From Paenibacillus silviterrae (GTDB lineage: Bacteria; Bacillota; Bacilli; Paenibacillales; NBRC-103111), in NCBI RefSeq assembly GCF_030167925.1, contig NZ_JASKUT010000001.1, positions 3,534,001 through 3,598,000 of the forward strand: a DNA stretch of 64,000 bases. The letters are read 5' to 3'. This document shows positions 26,301-34,313 of this stretch, one piece after another (the first letter of the stretch is position 1; every line of letters begins with the position of its first letter). The translations under genes were made by a program, and so were the position numbers. Below the pieces are notes generated by a model. That model worked only from the letters and a program-made list of their open reading frames with translations. It searched no databases and was not told where the DNA came from.

Positions 26301-29105
26301 CAGTCCCGTCGAAGCGAGCTTCGCCTTGCGGTACATGCCGAAGCTGACGCTGTCCAGACGGCCCTGCTTTGTTTTCATATACAGATCAAAGCTAAGATCC
26401 GTACCCGGCAGGCTGCCCTTGCCCTGCACGCCCACATAAGGGATGCGGCTCTCTACGACAAATTTGGTATCCTTTGCCGTGAATGGACCTACCTTAAAGC
26501 TATTGTTCATTGTGTAGCTGCCGGACAGATCGAACCGGCCACCCGAGAACCGGAGGCTATCCACCGGTACGGATTCCGCAACCCGCTGACTTCCGAGCTG
26601 CATACCGACCGAAAGCTGCCCCGTCAGGCGCAGGCCATCCTTGGTGAAAACAAGAGAGCTCGCCTTTACCGGCATGTTCATGTTTAAATAATCCGTTGCC
26701 TCACTGTTGCTAAAAGGTAAGGAGAAGCTGTCCGACGTGATGATAAATGGACCTTCCATTAGCGTGTAGGATAGGTTCGCCCCTTCGGAGCCTCCGCCAT
26801 TCACGTAAAGACGGCCCTCTCCGCTGATAGTAGCTTTTCCGTTCGCGCCGCTCTTGTCTACGACAAGCCGGCTTCCTTTGAACAGGATCGTTTCGTTGAT
26901 CGTCACCGGTTCAGATGTATCATTGAGCACATAAATACTCGGTGCGGACGGATCTTCCGTAAACGGCCCTTGTACCACCAAGCTGTCCACTTCGTTGCTT
27001 GTCGACGTGCTAGGTACTTCTACCTTAGCAAAGTTGCGCGGCTTGTAGAAGTCGAGCACCGTGACCAGCAGCGCATCCGTGAAGACGTAATGCTGGTAGA
27101 AAACATGCTCCAAGTGCACACTGTATTTTCCCGGAGGCAGTACTGCCTTCGGGTCAGGCAAGGTCAGCTCCAGCTGGCGGTCATTAATAATATTATAAGC
27201 CAGCGGATATTCGGCGCCCGTGGAACTCTTCAGGAAGTAATGAATTCCCTCCAACGGCTTGCGCAGCAAATTGGTGACCCCTGTGCCAACCGCAACCAGA
27301 CGCATCTTGTCCTTAACGTGTAGGACAGATGCCCCAACGCGATCGTAATCGACATCGGGCTTGGCCATGTTGGGATCGTCCTTCAACACAAAACGTTTAA
27401 CTTCAGTATAGCTTGTGCCGATTTCATTCGTCGCATAGCCACGAAGCTCGTATTCCTGCTGCCAGGTCAGCCCTGTTAAAGTTACAGTAAAAGAACCCGT
27501 TCCTTGATTTCCCGAACCGGTATAAGGCACGTCAGTCCAAGCAGCATTCCCCTGCTCCGTAAACGTCCGGTATTGGACTCCTCTTGAGGTAATAGCTCTA
27601 GTACCGTCATTATATACATTTGTAATTACACTAACCGTATCGTTCGTATGCTGCGGGTCAAAATTGATTAGAGGCTCCAGATCCATCTTTACCCCTGGCG
27701 CCGTTGGCGGCGTATAGCCGAACACCCAAGTTTCGTTCACATTCCCGGCAGGCATACCGCCGACAACACTGCCGAAAACCTTATCCATAATATTAATATG
27801 GCTGCGGCTTCCACCGAATACAACGAAATTTTTGCCGTCGAATGCCATGCTGGCATCACTTAACGGGAAAGGCAGCTTATTGGGAACGGTTTGCACCTCA
27901 TATTCCTTGCCCGTACTATCTTTATTGCTTTGATATACGGTTTCCATGGATACATTAAGAGGGTAGTATTCCCATGCACTGCCGGTCCAGCCGTAGGCTA
28001 AGCTGCCCCGCATAGGCGGATACATGGTGGACGGCAATTTCAAATTCTCCACCAAGACAGCATTATACATATGAACGTAATCCCGTTCCCCGCTAAAAAA
28101 TACTACGCGGCGTCCGTCGTAGGCCATAGCTTGTCCCCAACGGCCATATGGCTCAGGACCATTATTCGAGCTCCAGGATTTAGCTGCACGATCCCACTTC
28201 CATAATAATGGACTGCTATCATCATGAGTTACGTTATTGGTAGCGGTTTGTCCTACGTAAGATTGGGTAATCGAACCCAAATTACCTCCATATAAAATCG
28301 CGGTGTAGCCATCATAAGCCATCCGTCCGTTATAAATCGGTGGCGGAGACTGGATCGGCTGCTCACGGGTCCAGGAAGCTCCATTCCATAGCCAAGTATC
28401 GCCAAGCAGCGTCTTGGAAGCTCCGCTTCCCGTATAACCGCCGAACAATACCAATTGTTCGCCGTCATAGGCAAGTTGGGCCCCTCCGCGGGCTGAAGGT
28501 GCGTCAGCGAGCCCGGTAACTTGCTCCCACTTGGCGTCTGTTCCATTCCAGAACCAAGTATCGTTTAGTACTCCTGCCTGGCCTTCGCCCCCGAACAAAA
28601 GTACCTTCCGACTGACCGGGTCATAGGCTATCGCCGCCCCTTTACGATTGGAAGGCTTGAGGGGAAGATTAAGTAATTCCTGCCAGGTTTGCTGACTGCC
28701 ATCCCAAATCCATGTCTCGTCCAACAAACCAGTACTTCCTTGACCGCCGAACATCACCACATTTCCTGCGCTTTCGTCATAGGCCATAGCCGCAGATTGT
28801 CGTGCATCAGGTGAAATATTTAGAGAGATTCTCTTCCAGGCGTAATCCGTAAGCTTATCATTGATTACTTTGGGCTGGACCGTCGTGTATGTATTCGCCC
28901 CCACGGTACTTCCGCCGCCATAGGTTTGCTGCGTAACCGTTCCTTCGGCCTGAGCTCCGCCTAACACACCGGGAAGCAGAGGCAAATACTGCAGCAGCAG
29001 GGCGGCCACCAACAGCTTGGCCACTCGGGTGTTCCACTGTTTTTTCATTCTCCTACCATTCGACAAAGAAGACATCAAGCGATGAAACATATTGTTCACT
29101 ACCAT
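20355..29105 (-). CDS. Giant S-layer-homology surface protein with Kelch and cadherin-like repeats
   Basis: This 2916-residue secreted protein is built from visible blocks. A signal peptide ends near GVLGGAQAEG (about residue 54). Kelch-type repeats follow (about 60-470, with repeated FGG...TWxWDG and W patterns), with Fn3-like segments near 490-600 and 1810-1900. A long beta-rich middle comes next. At least three cadherin-like beta-sandwich repeats occupy about 2190-2490 (for example AQLNQLSLISGGAELLSAFTP followed by TYNVVV-type ends). A proline/serine linker leads to three SLH domains at about 2715-2916 (YPDGTFRPSKAITRAELATI, NGLFRPEDAITRGELASI, YPDSSFQPDNPLNRAEAVKV). The SLH domains tether it to cell-wall polymer. 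The ATG at 29105 follows TAGGA and AGAGG. An internal ATG at codon 20 also precedes a good signal peptide. Its binding partner is unknown, and an adhesin or glycan-binding role is a guess. Confidence 0.9.
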   Translation of the reverse strand: MVVNNMFHRLMSSLSNGRRMKKQWNTRVAKLLVAALLLQYLPLLPGVLGGAQAEGTVTQQTYGGGSTVGANTYTTVQPKVINDKLTDYAWKRISLNISPDARQSAAMAYDESAGNVVMFGGQGSTGLLDETWIWDGSQQTWQELLNLPLKPSNRKGAAIAYDPVSRKVLLFGGEGQAGVLNDTWFWNGTDAKWEQVTGLADAPSARGGAQLAYDGEQLVLFGGYTGSGASKTLLGDTWLWNGASWTREQPIQSPPPIYNGRMAYDGYTAILYGGNLGSITQSYVGQTATNNVTHDDSSPLLWKWDRAAKSWSSNNGPEPYGRWGQAMAYDGRRVVFFSGERDYVHMYNAVLVENLKLPSTMYPPMRGSLAYGWTGSAWEYYPLNVSMETVYQSNKDSTGKEYEVQTVPNKLPFPLSDASMAFDGKNFVVFGGSRSHINIMDKVFGSVVGGMPAGNVNETWVFGYTPPTAPGVKMDLEPLINFDPQHTNDTVSVITNVYNDGTRAITSRGVQYRTFTEQGNAAWTDVPYTGSGNQGTGSFTVTLTGLTWQQEYELRGYATNEIGTSYTEVKRFVLKDDPNMAKPDVDYDRVGASVLHVKDKMRLVAVGTGVTNLLRKPLEGIHYFLKSSTGAEYPLAYNIINDRQLELTLPDPKAVLPPGKYSVHLEHVFYQHYVFTDALLVTVLDFYKPRNFAKVEVPSTSTSNEVDSLVVQGPFTEDPSAPSIYVLNDTSEPVTINETILFKGSRLVVDKSGANGKATISGEGRLYVNGGGSEGANLSYTLMEGPFIITSDSFSLPFSNSEATDYLNMNMPVKASSLVFTKDGLRLTGQLSVGMQLGSQRVAESVPVDSLRFSGGRFDLSGSYTMNNSFKVGPFTAKDTKFVVESRIPYVGVQGKGSLPGTDLSFDLYMKTKQGRLDSVSFGMYRKAKLASTGLQVNYLYGNVDKLAEKTQVPQKFDVTGSVMDVIVPELKHPQVNYKFNLVGTDAIDMDVSSYGFNASGIEYYYWLPVNNMSMTAVTDPKAAGIKGFSSPGFAAKGDINVFEVVKGAVTSYSFNQKGYNGVIKGTVYVPKGIPRIGGATVNNVTLSVNESGIVGTFRHNGVGANVKYTFKNNTILFEVEAEPPKKSWWEKGLDFVNNVSDFMEAAEPWLDLAEELLLSKPDSGKQVKVASASASSAALKRAYDLKPISLAFQPEDTAKPGVPARMVEGQLTTLDKTPPMTSEVNAASGQVSTAFAVDRPFQALIAIAGDHSSAVLTGTAPGHTAGKVATPDVAYDQAANVTWMRISLYPGHWKLTTSGGTQISIHELLFANAATPLNQLIELWGQAPDRPVTSLSIKERGSYLLQIGAANGEVIVYKPDGRPYSLQAEQSQPDWNAYRDAGGNLYVLLNAVEAGTWMISAGNSPQAALHLAPAQTTMADVVQWVQAEAYPTAFALDNTSLGQAIVEIYGANAQTKVYTPGGELYPLQLDPNQDGMNALLDESQGKLTLLLEGANLKGEWKATGSRFASVVAYKNSRKFKSIKPLLMEGRYSKYFELAESGNYLLTVSGGNEETVLISPSGEPYTLNFDAPGGNAYLQPASDRMPNASVSGDPLQQTQISTPTPAVDGRDTLYVSLLNAPSGKWTVKNVKKVDLQIQKLLPASAVKASVTQAGGADNRIQLTWSTENAAPDMKVTVMLTDNADQYIGEVIADGLSASGSKVLAIPAETLPGVYRVSVAAVHADKAPVYAVAEGSVQVTAPYTLPAPGRPEVISGNGEVSLRFSAVSGNVTSYRIWGLDAAGNQPLVPLMDVAPVSGNDQAAVVAGLPTGTSYIFSVSAIGQEQGRIVWSPQSETVTTELPAPLPAALAVSLDAGSQPVAQRTYTALDGSAETMLLTATEQASLQVGADQNVSLTLSVHGQQVGSGIVSAGGTYAFKLQDLLNVSVLKEREYNLLIESVNERGDRSTAYRKLVIDRTGPLLIASAGDDNQGQPIALNGKVVDDSKVYIIGQTDIGAKLTVNGVSVPLDDEGRFAYYAPLDWVSNADRNQITMTATDESGNKTEYGFEVLRGLAGAMPSSPEGLSALTTGNAKMSMLYQFGTTSYQAVANSDKVRIYAVPMAANSVVTVDGQQLTANGYVEVEVPASGRNVSIRVQPVGGTEKLYTLQLTGTGSDAAVLRTLKLKDVTAAMPGKELAASPFTGTEDSYPVYVDHAVESVTLTPGALKAGSGIRVKGQSVPSGLASQPIPLQVGENAIPVLVTSLDGTQTRTYNVVVWRNPSSNAQLNQLSLISGGAELLSAFTPNTSSYQVSVPHSAAAITLRATAAQPDASLQVNGQAALSGSAVSIPLVKDAQTLTIEVHAQDGSKVVYTVSVLRQQAVPAEPPLLSSLQVDTVLSRPFSPYKLSYGTTGQTTSNRVNLTAVANDPQAVVTVQGTPLRGGGRFQPAIIPGVNTLIVNVESADRTASQTYSVDVVGLEEDNSSPPMPSNLRQAPISGGVGGWAEQTSIVRTRTEEGRTLDTVKLDAGTAKSIVEKSIQNKDTTARIYVTDLPDAPADERIVSLSAESVSLLAQGGMSMQILLPDAQISLPGASLQQLSKDGKDAYFRVVPIREQTERSDVTTRVQNAELVKQAAGGQPVSVIGQPVKIETNYAGYTTELLLPLNHLVLPADTAAAKRILSQLAVYIEHSDGEKALQQGEIRYDADGKLAGIAIQINKFSTFTIIQKNADALKVLEPYLSGYPDGTFRPSKAITRAELATIVARIQGSSAKGEPLPIQAQGYPDVAPDHWAAEAIAHMQRTGLMLGDNNGLFRPEDAITRGELASIAARLLSKSAGAAQSGGYSDTREHWAFEAIEKASRAGILQGYPDSSFQPDNPLNRAEAVKVLNRLFERPAAAVTASSWPDVAQDHWAIQEIESASAALKQMTDGSVLILPKQ

Positions 29106-29131
29106 CCTCTTTTCCTAAAATCCAACAAAAC

Positions 29132-29269
29132 AGTCCTCAACTAGGACTACCACTACTCCTTCCCTGCCGTAAACTGTCGAAGTATGTCAGTTGGTGATGC
29201 TTTCTATATCGGCATCTTCCCATTCCTTTTTTAGTCCTTTTTGATTACACGATATGAAACTTTAGTCCT
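29132..29269. repeat. AGTCCT repeats upstream of the SLH gene
   Basis: AGTCCT-CAACT-AGGACT forms an inverted repeat at 29132-29148. Two more AGTCCT copies, each preceded by TTT, occur near 29233 and 29264. Four hexamers in 140 bp before a surface-protein gene suggest regulator binding sites. No known regulator is recognised. Confidence 0.4.
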
Positions 29270-29282
29270 AAATCAAGCAACA

Positions 29283-29312
29283 AAAAACAGCGCATCTCGA
29301 AAGACACGCTGT
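29283..29312 (-). terminator. Terminator of the sensor kinase gene
   Basis: ACAGCG and CGCTGT form the outer stem with a TC/GA inner pair around TTTCGA, followed by TTTTTTG on the minus strand. Confidence 0.8.
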
Positions 29313-29335
29313 CCTTTATTATATGGCAGCCTTGA

Positions 29336-31285
29336 TCATCGTACCGGAAAACGGATATTCAACTGGTACCCGTCTCCTTCGGGCGAGCTTATCTCCAAGC
29401 TGCCTCCAATTTGCTGGATCCGTTCGCGCATGTTCGTTAGGCCGAATCCCATGGGCACCTCCTGACGGAAGGACTCTCCATTGTTCCATAGCTCGAAGAA
29501 CACGGATTTCCCGTCATGCCACAGCTCGTAACGGAACGCCTTCGCCTTCCCGTGACGAATGCCGTTCGTCATCCCTTCCTGCAGCGTGTGAAAAATCACC
29601 TTCTTCTGAAGCAGACTCAGATAAGGCAAGGTACCTATGGTTCCATTCACTTCTACCCCTGCGGCCATTTCCGTAAGGGAGGACAGTTCGTGCATAGCCT
29701 CCTCCAGATCATACTCCACTCCCGCCGACTGCATGCGGTGAACGGATTCCCGAATATCCTGCAGGCTCTTGCGAACCAGCTCCATGGACAGGTCAAGCCT
29801 GCTCAGACCCTGTTCCACTTCCCGGGCCAGAAGCTTCTTGGCGGCTTCAATCTGCACGAGCGTCGTAGTCAGCGTATGGCCCACGACATCGTGAATATCC
29901 CTGGCGATTCGAGTGCGCTCCTCCAGCACAGCCATTTCTGCGAGCGCCTCGGAGCGCTCCCGAATCGACTGCCGGAGCAACCGGTTGGCCCCTTCCAGCT
30001 CTAAGGTCCTCTCCTTAACCATATGCTCCAGCGCTACGGTAAATTGGTGATGCTCCCGCCGAATCCGGACCATCCTCGTCACCATAGCCATACCAAGAGA
30101 AACGACGAAGATCAGGACCCCTAGACCCGCTACATGCTCGAAAAAATAAAGATAAGGCGTCGTGGCGAAACGGAACGTGCCCGGCGAGCTGACCAAAATC
30201 AATCCCGCTGTATGCATGATCGTGCAAAGGACGGCTGACAGCATGCCGCTGATAATCCATCCGGTCTCCGGGTCCGCATCGGATCGAATGCGCTTGATGA
30301 GCGGAACGACCGCCACGACCGCTTCCACTGCCAGCAACGGCAAGAACAAAGCATCGTATACGGCCCGGTACGTGCCGAAGTCTGCAGCAATGCCCAAACC
30401 GATGCAGACCGCGCTTAGGGAAAAGGTAATATTGGCAAACCAAAGGAGAAGCTTATTCCTGGGACCGCTTAAAAAATGATATAGAAACATCAAAAAGGCC
30501 CCTGTCGCTATCGCCCCCGGCATATCGGTGAAATAAAGCAAAATATCCGGCACAGGAAACCGTTGGATGCTCATCGTGCGCAGTAAATACGCGGCTCCCC
30601 CACAAAAGGTAATAACGGCAAACCATAAGTACGCGGAATCTTTGGGAGCGCGGAGATATACGATAGCGGAAACCAAACCTAACATGCCGAACAGCAGAGA
30701 ATAAATCAGACCCATCGTGTCGTACCGAAGCATCTCTGACTGCAAGGCCGTTCCTTCTCCCAGGATGTACTGCCCGAGCTTCAATCCCGGTACCGCCGGA
30801 TCGATTCGTACAAGAAGCGTCTGAGGCTTCCCGCCTGACGGCAGCTCGTACATCCGCCACATATACCCCGGATGATCGTATCGATTGTCTTCCTGCCTAT
30901 TGACCTCACCCAGTAAAGCGCCATTGACATAAACAGTGTACTGCTGCTGCCGCTTGATCCACAAATGGGGGTCCCGCCAGCCGCCTTCCTTGCCGGGCAG
31001 CGACCGTTTCACCCAGAATACGCCTTTGTTCCGAAGCCCCTCCGTTGTACCCTGCAGCTCGTCGATCGGCCTCCAAGCAACGGAACTCTCTTCCGGTATA
31101 CCGTTTCGGACAGGCACCTCTCCCATGAAGACCTCCCAGCGTCCGTCCTTGCGCAGATCCAGAATCCGTTCCCCAGCGTCCAGCCTGTCGGATGCGCCTA
31201 CGATGCCGAACACCATGACCGTATACAGGAGTAATGCCATAACGGTAAGTATCGTGTTACGAAACGGTTTTACTGCAGACAACAA
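29336..31285 (-). CDS. Sensor histidine kinase with 7TM sensor module and HisKA_3 domain
   Basis: The N-terminal helix (about residues 8-30) is followed by an extracellular beta-rich domain resembling the 7TMR-DISM extracellular fold (HLWIKRQQQYTVYVNGALLGEVNR). About seven membrane helices lie between residues 180 and 390. A coiled coil leads to a NarL/DesK-type dimerisation domain with EERTRIARDIHDVVGHTLTT, in which the phosphorylated His is the one in RDIHD. A HATPase domain closes the protein, with GMTNGIRHGKA and GFGLTNMRERI. The frame opens at TTG 31309. The TTG at 31285 is 6 nt after AGGAAGG and is preferred (649 residues). HisKA_3 kinases usually pair with a LuxR-type response regulator, but none is adjacent, so it appears to be an orphan. 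The signal is unknown. Confidence 0.9.
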   Translation of the reverse strand: MLSAVKPFRNTILTVMALLLYTVMVFGIVGASDRLDAGERILDLRKDGRWEVFMGEVPVRNGIPEESSVAWRPIDELQGTTEGLRNKGVFWVKRSLPGKEGGWRDPHLWIKRQQQYTVYVNGALLGEVNRQEDNRYDHPGYMWRMYELPSGGKPQTLLVRIDPAVPGLKLGQYILGEGTALQSEMLRYDTMGLIYSLLFGMLGLVSAIVYLRAPKDSAYLWFAVITFCGGAAYLLRTMSIQRFPVPDILLYFTDMPGAIATGAFLMFLYHFLSGPRNKLLLWFANITFSLSAVCIGLGIAADFGTYRAVYDALFLPLLAVEAVVAVVPLIKRIRSDADPETGWIISGMLSAVLCTIMHTAGLILVSSPGTFRFATTPYLYFFEHVAGLGVLIFVVSLGMAMVTRMVRIRREHHQFTVALEHMVKERTLELEGANRLLRQSIRERSEALAEMAVLEERTRIARDIHDVVGHTLTTTLVQIEAAKKLLAREVEQGLSRLDLSMELVRKSLQDIRESVHRMQSAGVEYDLEEAMHELSSLTEMAAGVEVNGTIGTLPYLSLLQKKVIFHTLQEGMTNGIRHGKAKAFRYELWHDGKSVFFELWNNGESFRQEVPMGFGLTNMRERIQQIGGSLEISSPEGDGYQLNIRFPVR

Positions 31286-31454
31286 GGGCGGCCTTCCTGA
31301 TCCCCTCAATCTTCACCACTCCCGCTTCCATACAACTTATATTAATAAGAAGTATAACGCGCTTTGAATGAATGCGACAGTAATTTGAGACGCTTTGTGA
31401 CAAGTATGACCGGAATCTGTGACTTAGTCATGGGTATTCCTACCCGTACATAAC

Positions 31455-31484
31455 AGAAAAAAGCCGACCTTCCCCGGGTCGGCT
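31455..31484 (-). terminator. Terminator of the htrA gene
   Basis: AGCCGACC and GGTCGGCT form an 8-bp stem followed by TTTTTT on the minus strand. Confidence 0.85.
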
Positions 31485-31546
31485 CTCCGCATCATGTTTG
31501 GGCTCTGACGCCTGCGGATTCAAACCGCGGGCGTCTTTTCGGTTTA

Positions 31547-32791
31547 TTATTTTTGAGCATTTTTATCCGCGACGGTAACAGTAACTTCGCTCTTCTGTCC
31601 ATTGCGGATCACGGAGATCGCGGCTTGATCCCCTACCTTCAGCTCCTTCACCTTAGCGCTGACCTCGGAAGCATTGGCAACCGCCTGTCCGTTGATCCCG
31701 GTAATCACGTCATACGTCCGGATCCCGGCTGCGAAGGCAGGCCCCTTCGGATCGATTTGCGCTATGACGGCGCCTGTCGCATTGTTCAATCGAAGGTCCT
31801 TGCTCCATTCGGCATTCACGTCTTCCATCGCAATACCAAGGTACGGCACCGGCTCCTTAGGAATCGTTACGTTATTTTTCAAGTTATCCAAGACGGAAGC
31901 TATCGTAGTTGTAGGTATCGCGAAGCCTATCCCCTGCGCCTCGGCGTTGACCGCTGTATTGATTCCGATCACTTCACCGTCCAGATTCAGCAGCGGCCCT
32001 CCTGAGTTACCGGGATTAATGGACGCATCCGTTTGCAGCAGGTGTTTATACCCCCGCGTGCCTTGCTCATCCGGAATGGTAATCGGCCGTTCCTTGGCGC
32101 TCAAGACGCCGACGGTCACTGTTTGATCGAATCCATACGGGTTCCCGATCGCAACAACCCAATCCCCGATATTCGACTCATCCGGATTTCCCAGCTGCAG
32201 ATAAGGGAAGTCCGCCTCACCTTCGATCTTAAGCGCCGCGAGGTCGAGCTCGTAGCTGTTGCCAAGCAGCGTCGCCTTGAACGGCTTGTCGTATCCTTGT
32301 ACCGTCACCCAAATTTCTTCGGCTCCTTCAATCACATGCTCATTCGTAAGAATATAACCCGACTTTTCAAAAATAAACCCGGTCCCCATGCCTCCGTCCT
32401 GCAGAGCCCCCTGGCCCTCGTTCGCTTGTCCTCCGAAAAACTGGCGGAAAAACGGATCGGCTGCCGAAGCTCTACTGCTCGCCTTTACCTTCGTCTCGAT
32501 TTTCACCACAGCCGGACTCGATTGCTTAACGATTTGCGAGATGTTCCCCGTCGAATTCACGCTTAGGGAGGCGCTCTCCACCCCGCCGCTGTTCTTCGAA
32601 TCCGCAGCAGCCGGCTTACCGGCCGAAGCACTGCTTACAGCAGCTACCGCCGCTGAGTTATGCGATGTAAATAAATTCAATTCGTCCGAGGCCAGCATTA
32701 AACCTCCTGTCAGGACGGTCCCTGCCATAAAAGCGGCAAACGTGCTCTTCCATTTGGATCTTGGTCTATTGTACTCTGTATCGTTATTCAT
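31547..32791 (-). CDS. htrA: HtrA/DegP-type serine protease with PDZ domain
   Basis: This membrane-anchored S1C serine protease degrades or refolds damaged proteins outside the cytoplasmic membrane. A cytoplasmic N-terminus is followed by one membrane helix (about residues 17-37) and a Ser/Ala linker. The trypsin-like domain has the triad His152 (ILTNEHVIEG), Asp183 (YELDLAALKI) and Ser263 (NPGNSGGPLL). One C-terminal PDZ domain follows (GAVIAQIDPKGPAFAAGIRTYDVITGING). The frame could open at ATG 32806, but the ATG at 32791 lies 8 nt after GGAGG. The length (414 residues) fits B. subtilis HtrA/YvtA. It is monocistronic. No CssRS two-component genes are next to it. Confidence 0.95.
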   Translation of the reverse strand: MNNDTEYNRPRSKWKSTFAAFMAGTVLTGGLMLASDELNLFTSHNSAAVAAVSSASAGKPAAADSKNSGGVESASLSVNSTGNISQIVKQSSPAVVKIETKVKASSRASAADPFFRQFFGGQANEGQGALQDGGMGTGFIFEKSGYILTNEHVIEGAEEIWVTVQGYDKPFKATLLGNSYELDLAALKIEGEADFPYLQLGNPDESNIGDWVVAIGNPYGFDQTVTVGVLSAKERPITIPDEQGTRGYKHLLQTDASINPGNSGGPLLNLDGEVIGINTAVNAEAQGIGFAIPTTTIASVLDNLKNNVTIPKEPVPYLGIAMEDVNAEWSKDLRLNNATGAVIAQIDPKGPAFAAGIRTYDVITGINGQAVANASEVSAKVKELKVGDQAAISVIRNGQKSEVTVTVADKNAQK

Positions 32792-32932
32792 ATACTGAAC
32801 CTCCATCGTGAAGTCATAGCGGGCTGCTTATCGCCCTTACAAGGAACAGTATAGAAGCCGTTGCTTAAACCAGGGTTAAAATGAACTGAAGGCTAGGTGA
32901 GAATCCGCTGAAAGCAGGCTGAATGCTGCAAC

Positions 32933-32969
32933 GAAAAAAAAGGTCCCATGACCAATTAGGTCTGGGACC
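32933..32969 (-). terminator. Terminator of the tetR-SMR operon
   Basis: GGTCCCA and TGGGACC with an inner GACC/GGTC stem are followed by eight Ts on the minus strand. Confidence 0.92.
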
Positions 32970-32977
32970 GTACCATA

Positions 32978-33292
32978 TCAACTCATGAATTTGAGGCCGA
33001 TAGCGGCGCTTAGTACCATGCACATGAACAATATTCTTCTCCAATCCTTCGACTCTCCATAGAACAAGATGCCGACGATACCGGAGCCGACGGTGCCGAT
33101 GCCCGTCCAGATGGCGTAGGCCGTCCCCATAGGAATACTTTTCATGGCCAAACTGAGGAGCGAGAAGCTCATGATCAGCCCTACGATAAATACTAGAAAC
33201 GAGGCGGCTGCTTTTCTCCTGGTGATCATATTCATGCCGATCACACCTACAACCTCGAATAAGCCGGCAAAAGCAAGAAACATCCAGGCCAT
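32978..33292 (-). CDS. SMR family efflux protein, YkkD-like subunit
   Basis: This 104-residue protein has four membrane helices and the conserved membrane Glu in the first (AFAGLFEVVGVIGMN). The motif GTAYAIWTGIGTVGSG is of the Gdx/YkkD type. Paired SMR proteins such as YkkC-YkkD form heterodimeric proton-coupled exporters of guanidinium or quaternary cations. Its ATG overlaps the TAA of the partner gene by one base (TAATG), so the two are translationally coupled. No guanidine riboswitch is present; control is by the TetR gene in front. Confidence 0.92.
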   Translation of the reverse strand: MAWMFLAFAGLFEVVGVIGMNMITRRKAAASFLVFIVGLIMSFSLLSLAMKSIPMGTAYAIWTGIGTVGSGIVGILFYGESKDWRRILFMCMVLSAAIGLKFMS

Positions 33293-33636
33293 TATACAGC
33301 ACCGCCTTTAGGCTCAGGGTTACTCGTTACCAGCTTTAGCCCCATTACGCCGGCGACCAAAACCACGATCAGTACGATTTTGAGCACACGAAAGGGCTCC
33401 CCGAACACGATCATTTCCGTTAGAACCGTGCCCATGGTCCCAAGCCCGGTAAAGACGGCATACACCGTACCCACCGGCAAACCGGAGCCAATCGAACGAA
33501 TTAATAAATAGAAGGAAAACGCGATAGCCAGCACCGTCCCCGTCCACTCCAAATAATGATGAGAATGCTTCAAGCCCGTAACCCAAAGCACCTCAATGAC
33601 AGAGCCGATAAATACAAAAACCCATCCCTTGTTCAT
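33292..33636 (-). CDS. SMR family efflux protein, YkkC-like subunit
   Basis: This is the 114-residue partner of the YkkD-like protein. It has four helices with the key Glu in FIGSVIEVLWVTGLKH and the motif GTVYAVFTGLGTMGTV. A hydrophilic extension (VTSNPEPKGGAV) at the C-terminus distinguishes it from its partner, as in YkkC. The ribosome site GGAGGTGA lies in the last codons of tetR, whose TGA stop is 2 nt before this ATG. Heterodimer formation is inferred from the pairing. Confidence 0.92.
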   Translation of the reverse strand: MNKGWVFVFIGSVIEVLWVTGLKHSHHYLEWTGTVLAIAFSFYLLIRSIGSGLPVGTVYAVFTGLGTMGTVLTEMIVFGEPFRVLKIVLIVVLVAGVMGLKLVTSNPEPKGGAV

Positions 33637-33637
33637 T

Positions 33638-34231
33638 TCAAATCACCTCCGGTTGCGATTGAATGCCGCGCCAATAAACAAGCCAGGAGGCCTGAGCCCG
33701 TTTCAAAGCACGCTCTGCGCCGCCGAAAAACAATTCCACGAACAATCCGTCCAGAACTGCGGTATAGGCCGTAGCAGCGATCTCTTCATTCACGGCTGGA
33801 CTGATGCTTTTGTCCGCGATCGCCTTATGAAATATGGGAACCAGCAATTTTTCCAGCTGATCGACAAAATCGTTGCCGCTGTCGACCGTCTTCTGCTTCA
33901 GATGGACGGGCGGAAAAAATACCGTTCTGAGAAAAAAGTTGGTATTGCGATCCTGTACATAACGATCGAGATACTGCAACAGGAAGCCATACAGAACCTC
34001 TTTAAACGGTTCCTGCTGCGTTCGATGAAAATAATGCCGGACAAAATCCAATTCTCTGCCTAGCGCGTCGTGGAACACCTCGAGAAAAAGCTCATCCTTC
34101 CCGCTAAAGTGCGCATAGATGGACGGCTTCTTGATACCTACCTCACTCGCAATATCCGCTAATGACGCCCCGTCATAGCCATGGATAGCGAATTGAGTGA
34201 GAGCCGCTTCTTTGATGCGTTGTACTGTCAT
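33638..34231 (-). CDS. TetR family transcriptional regulator of the SMR pair
   Basis: This 197-residue repressor has an N-terminal helix-turn-helix (IKEAALTQFAIHGYDGASLADIASEVGIKKPSIYAHFSGKDELFLEVF) and a ligand-binding C-terminal domain. The frame can open at GTG 34240, but the ATG at 34231 is better spaced from GGGAGGTG. It is the first gene of a three-gene operon with both SMR subunits. A palindrome, CCTAACG-GT-CGTTAGG, lies 13 bp before its start and overlaps the promoter region, so the regulator probably controls its own operon and is released by a cationic drug. Confidence 0.92.
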   Translation of the reverse strand: MTVQRIKEAALTQFAIHGYDGASLADIASEVGIKKPSIYAHFSGKDELFLEVFHDALGRELDFVRHYFHRTQQEPFKEVLYGFLLQYLDRYVQDRNTNFFLRTVFFPPVHLKQKTVDSGNDFVDQLEKLLVPIFHKAIADKSISPAVNEEIAATAYTAVLDGLFVELFFGGAERALKRAQASWLVYWRGIQSQPEVI

Positions 34232-34243
34232 GATAGCCACCTC

Positions 34244-34259
34244 CCTAACGGTCGTTAGG
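34244..34259. promoter_or_regulatory. TetR operator
   Basis: The 16-bp dyad CCTAACGGTCGTTAGG, with perfect 7-bp arms, sits directly upstream of the tetR ribosome site. Confidence 0.75.
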
Positions 34260-34313
34260 TAATTCTAGCACGGAGAAGTTAGTAAATCAAGAAGCATCCA
34301 GCAGGTATGACAG

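Noticed and set aside
31507..31535. GACGCC...GGCGTC hairpin with TTTTC on the plus strand
   Set aside because: It looks like a plus-strand terminator, but no plus-strand gene or RNA could be identified upstream. The neighbouring hairpin at 31455-31484 already serves htrA.
32807..34243. Guanidine riboswitch expected before YkkCD-like SMR genes
   Set aside because: The SMR pair follows a TetR gene directly, and no guanidine-I aptamer sequence is visible upstream of the operon.
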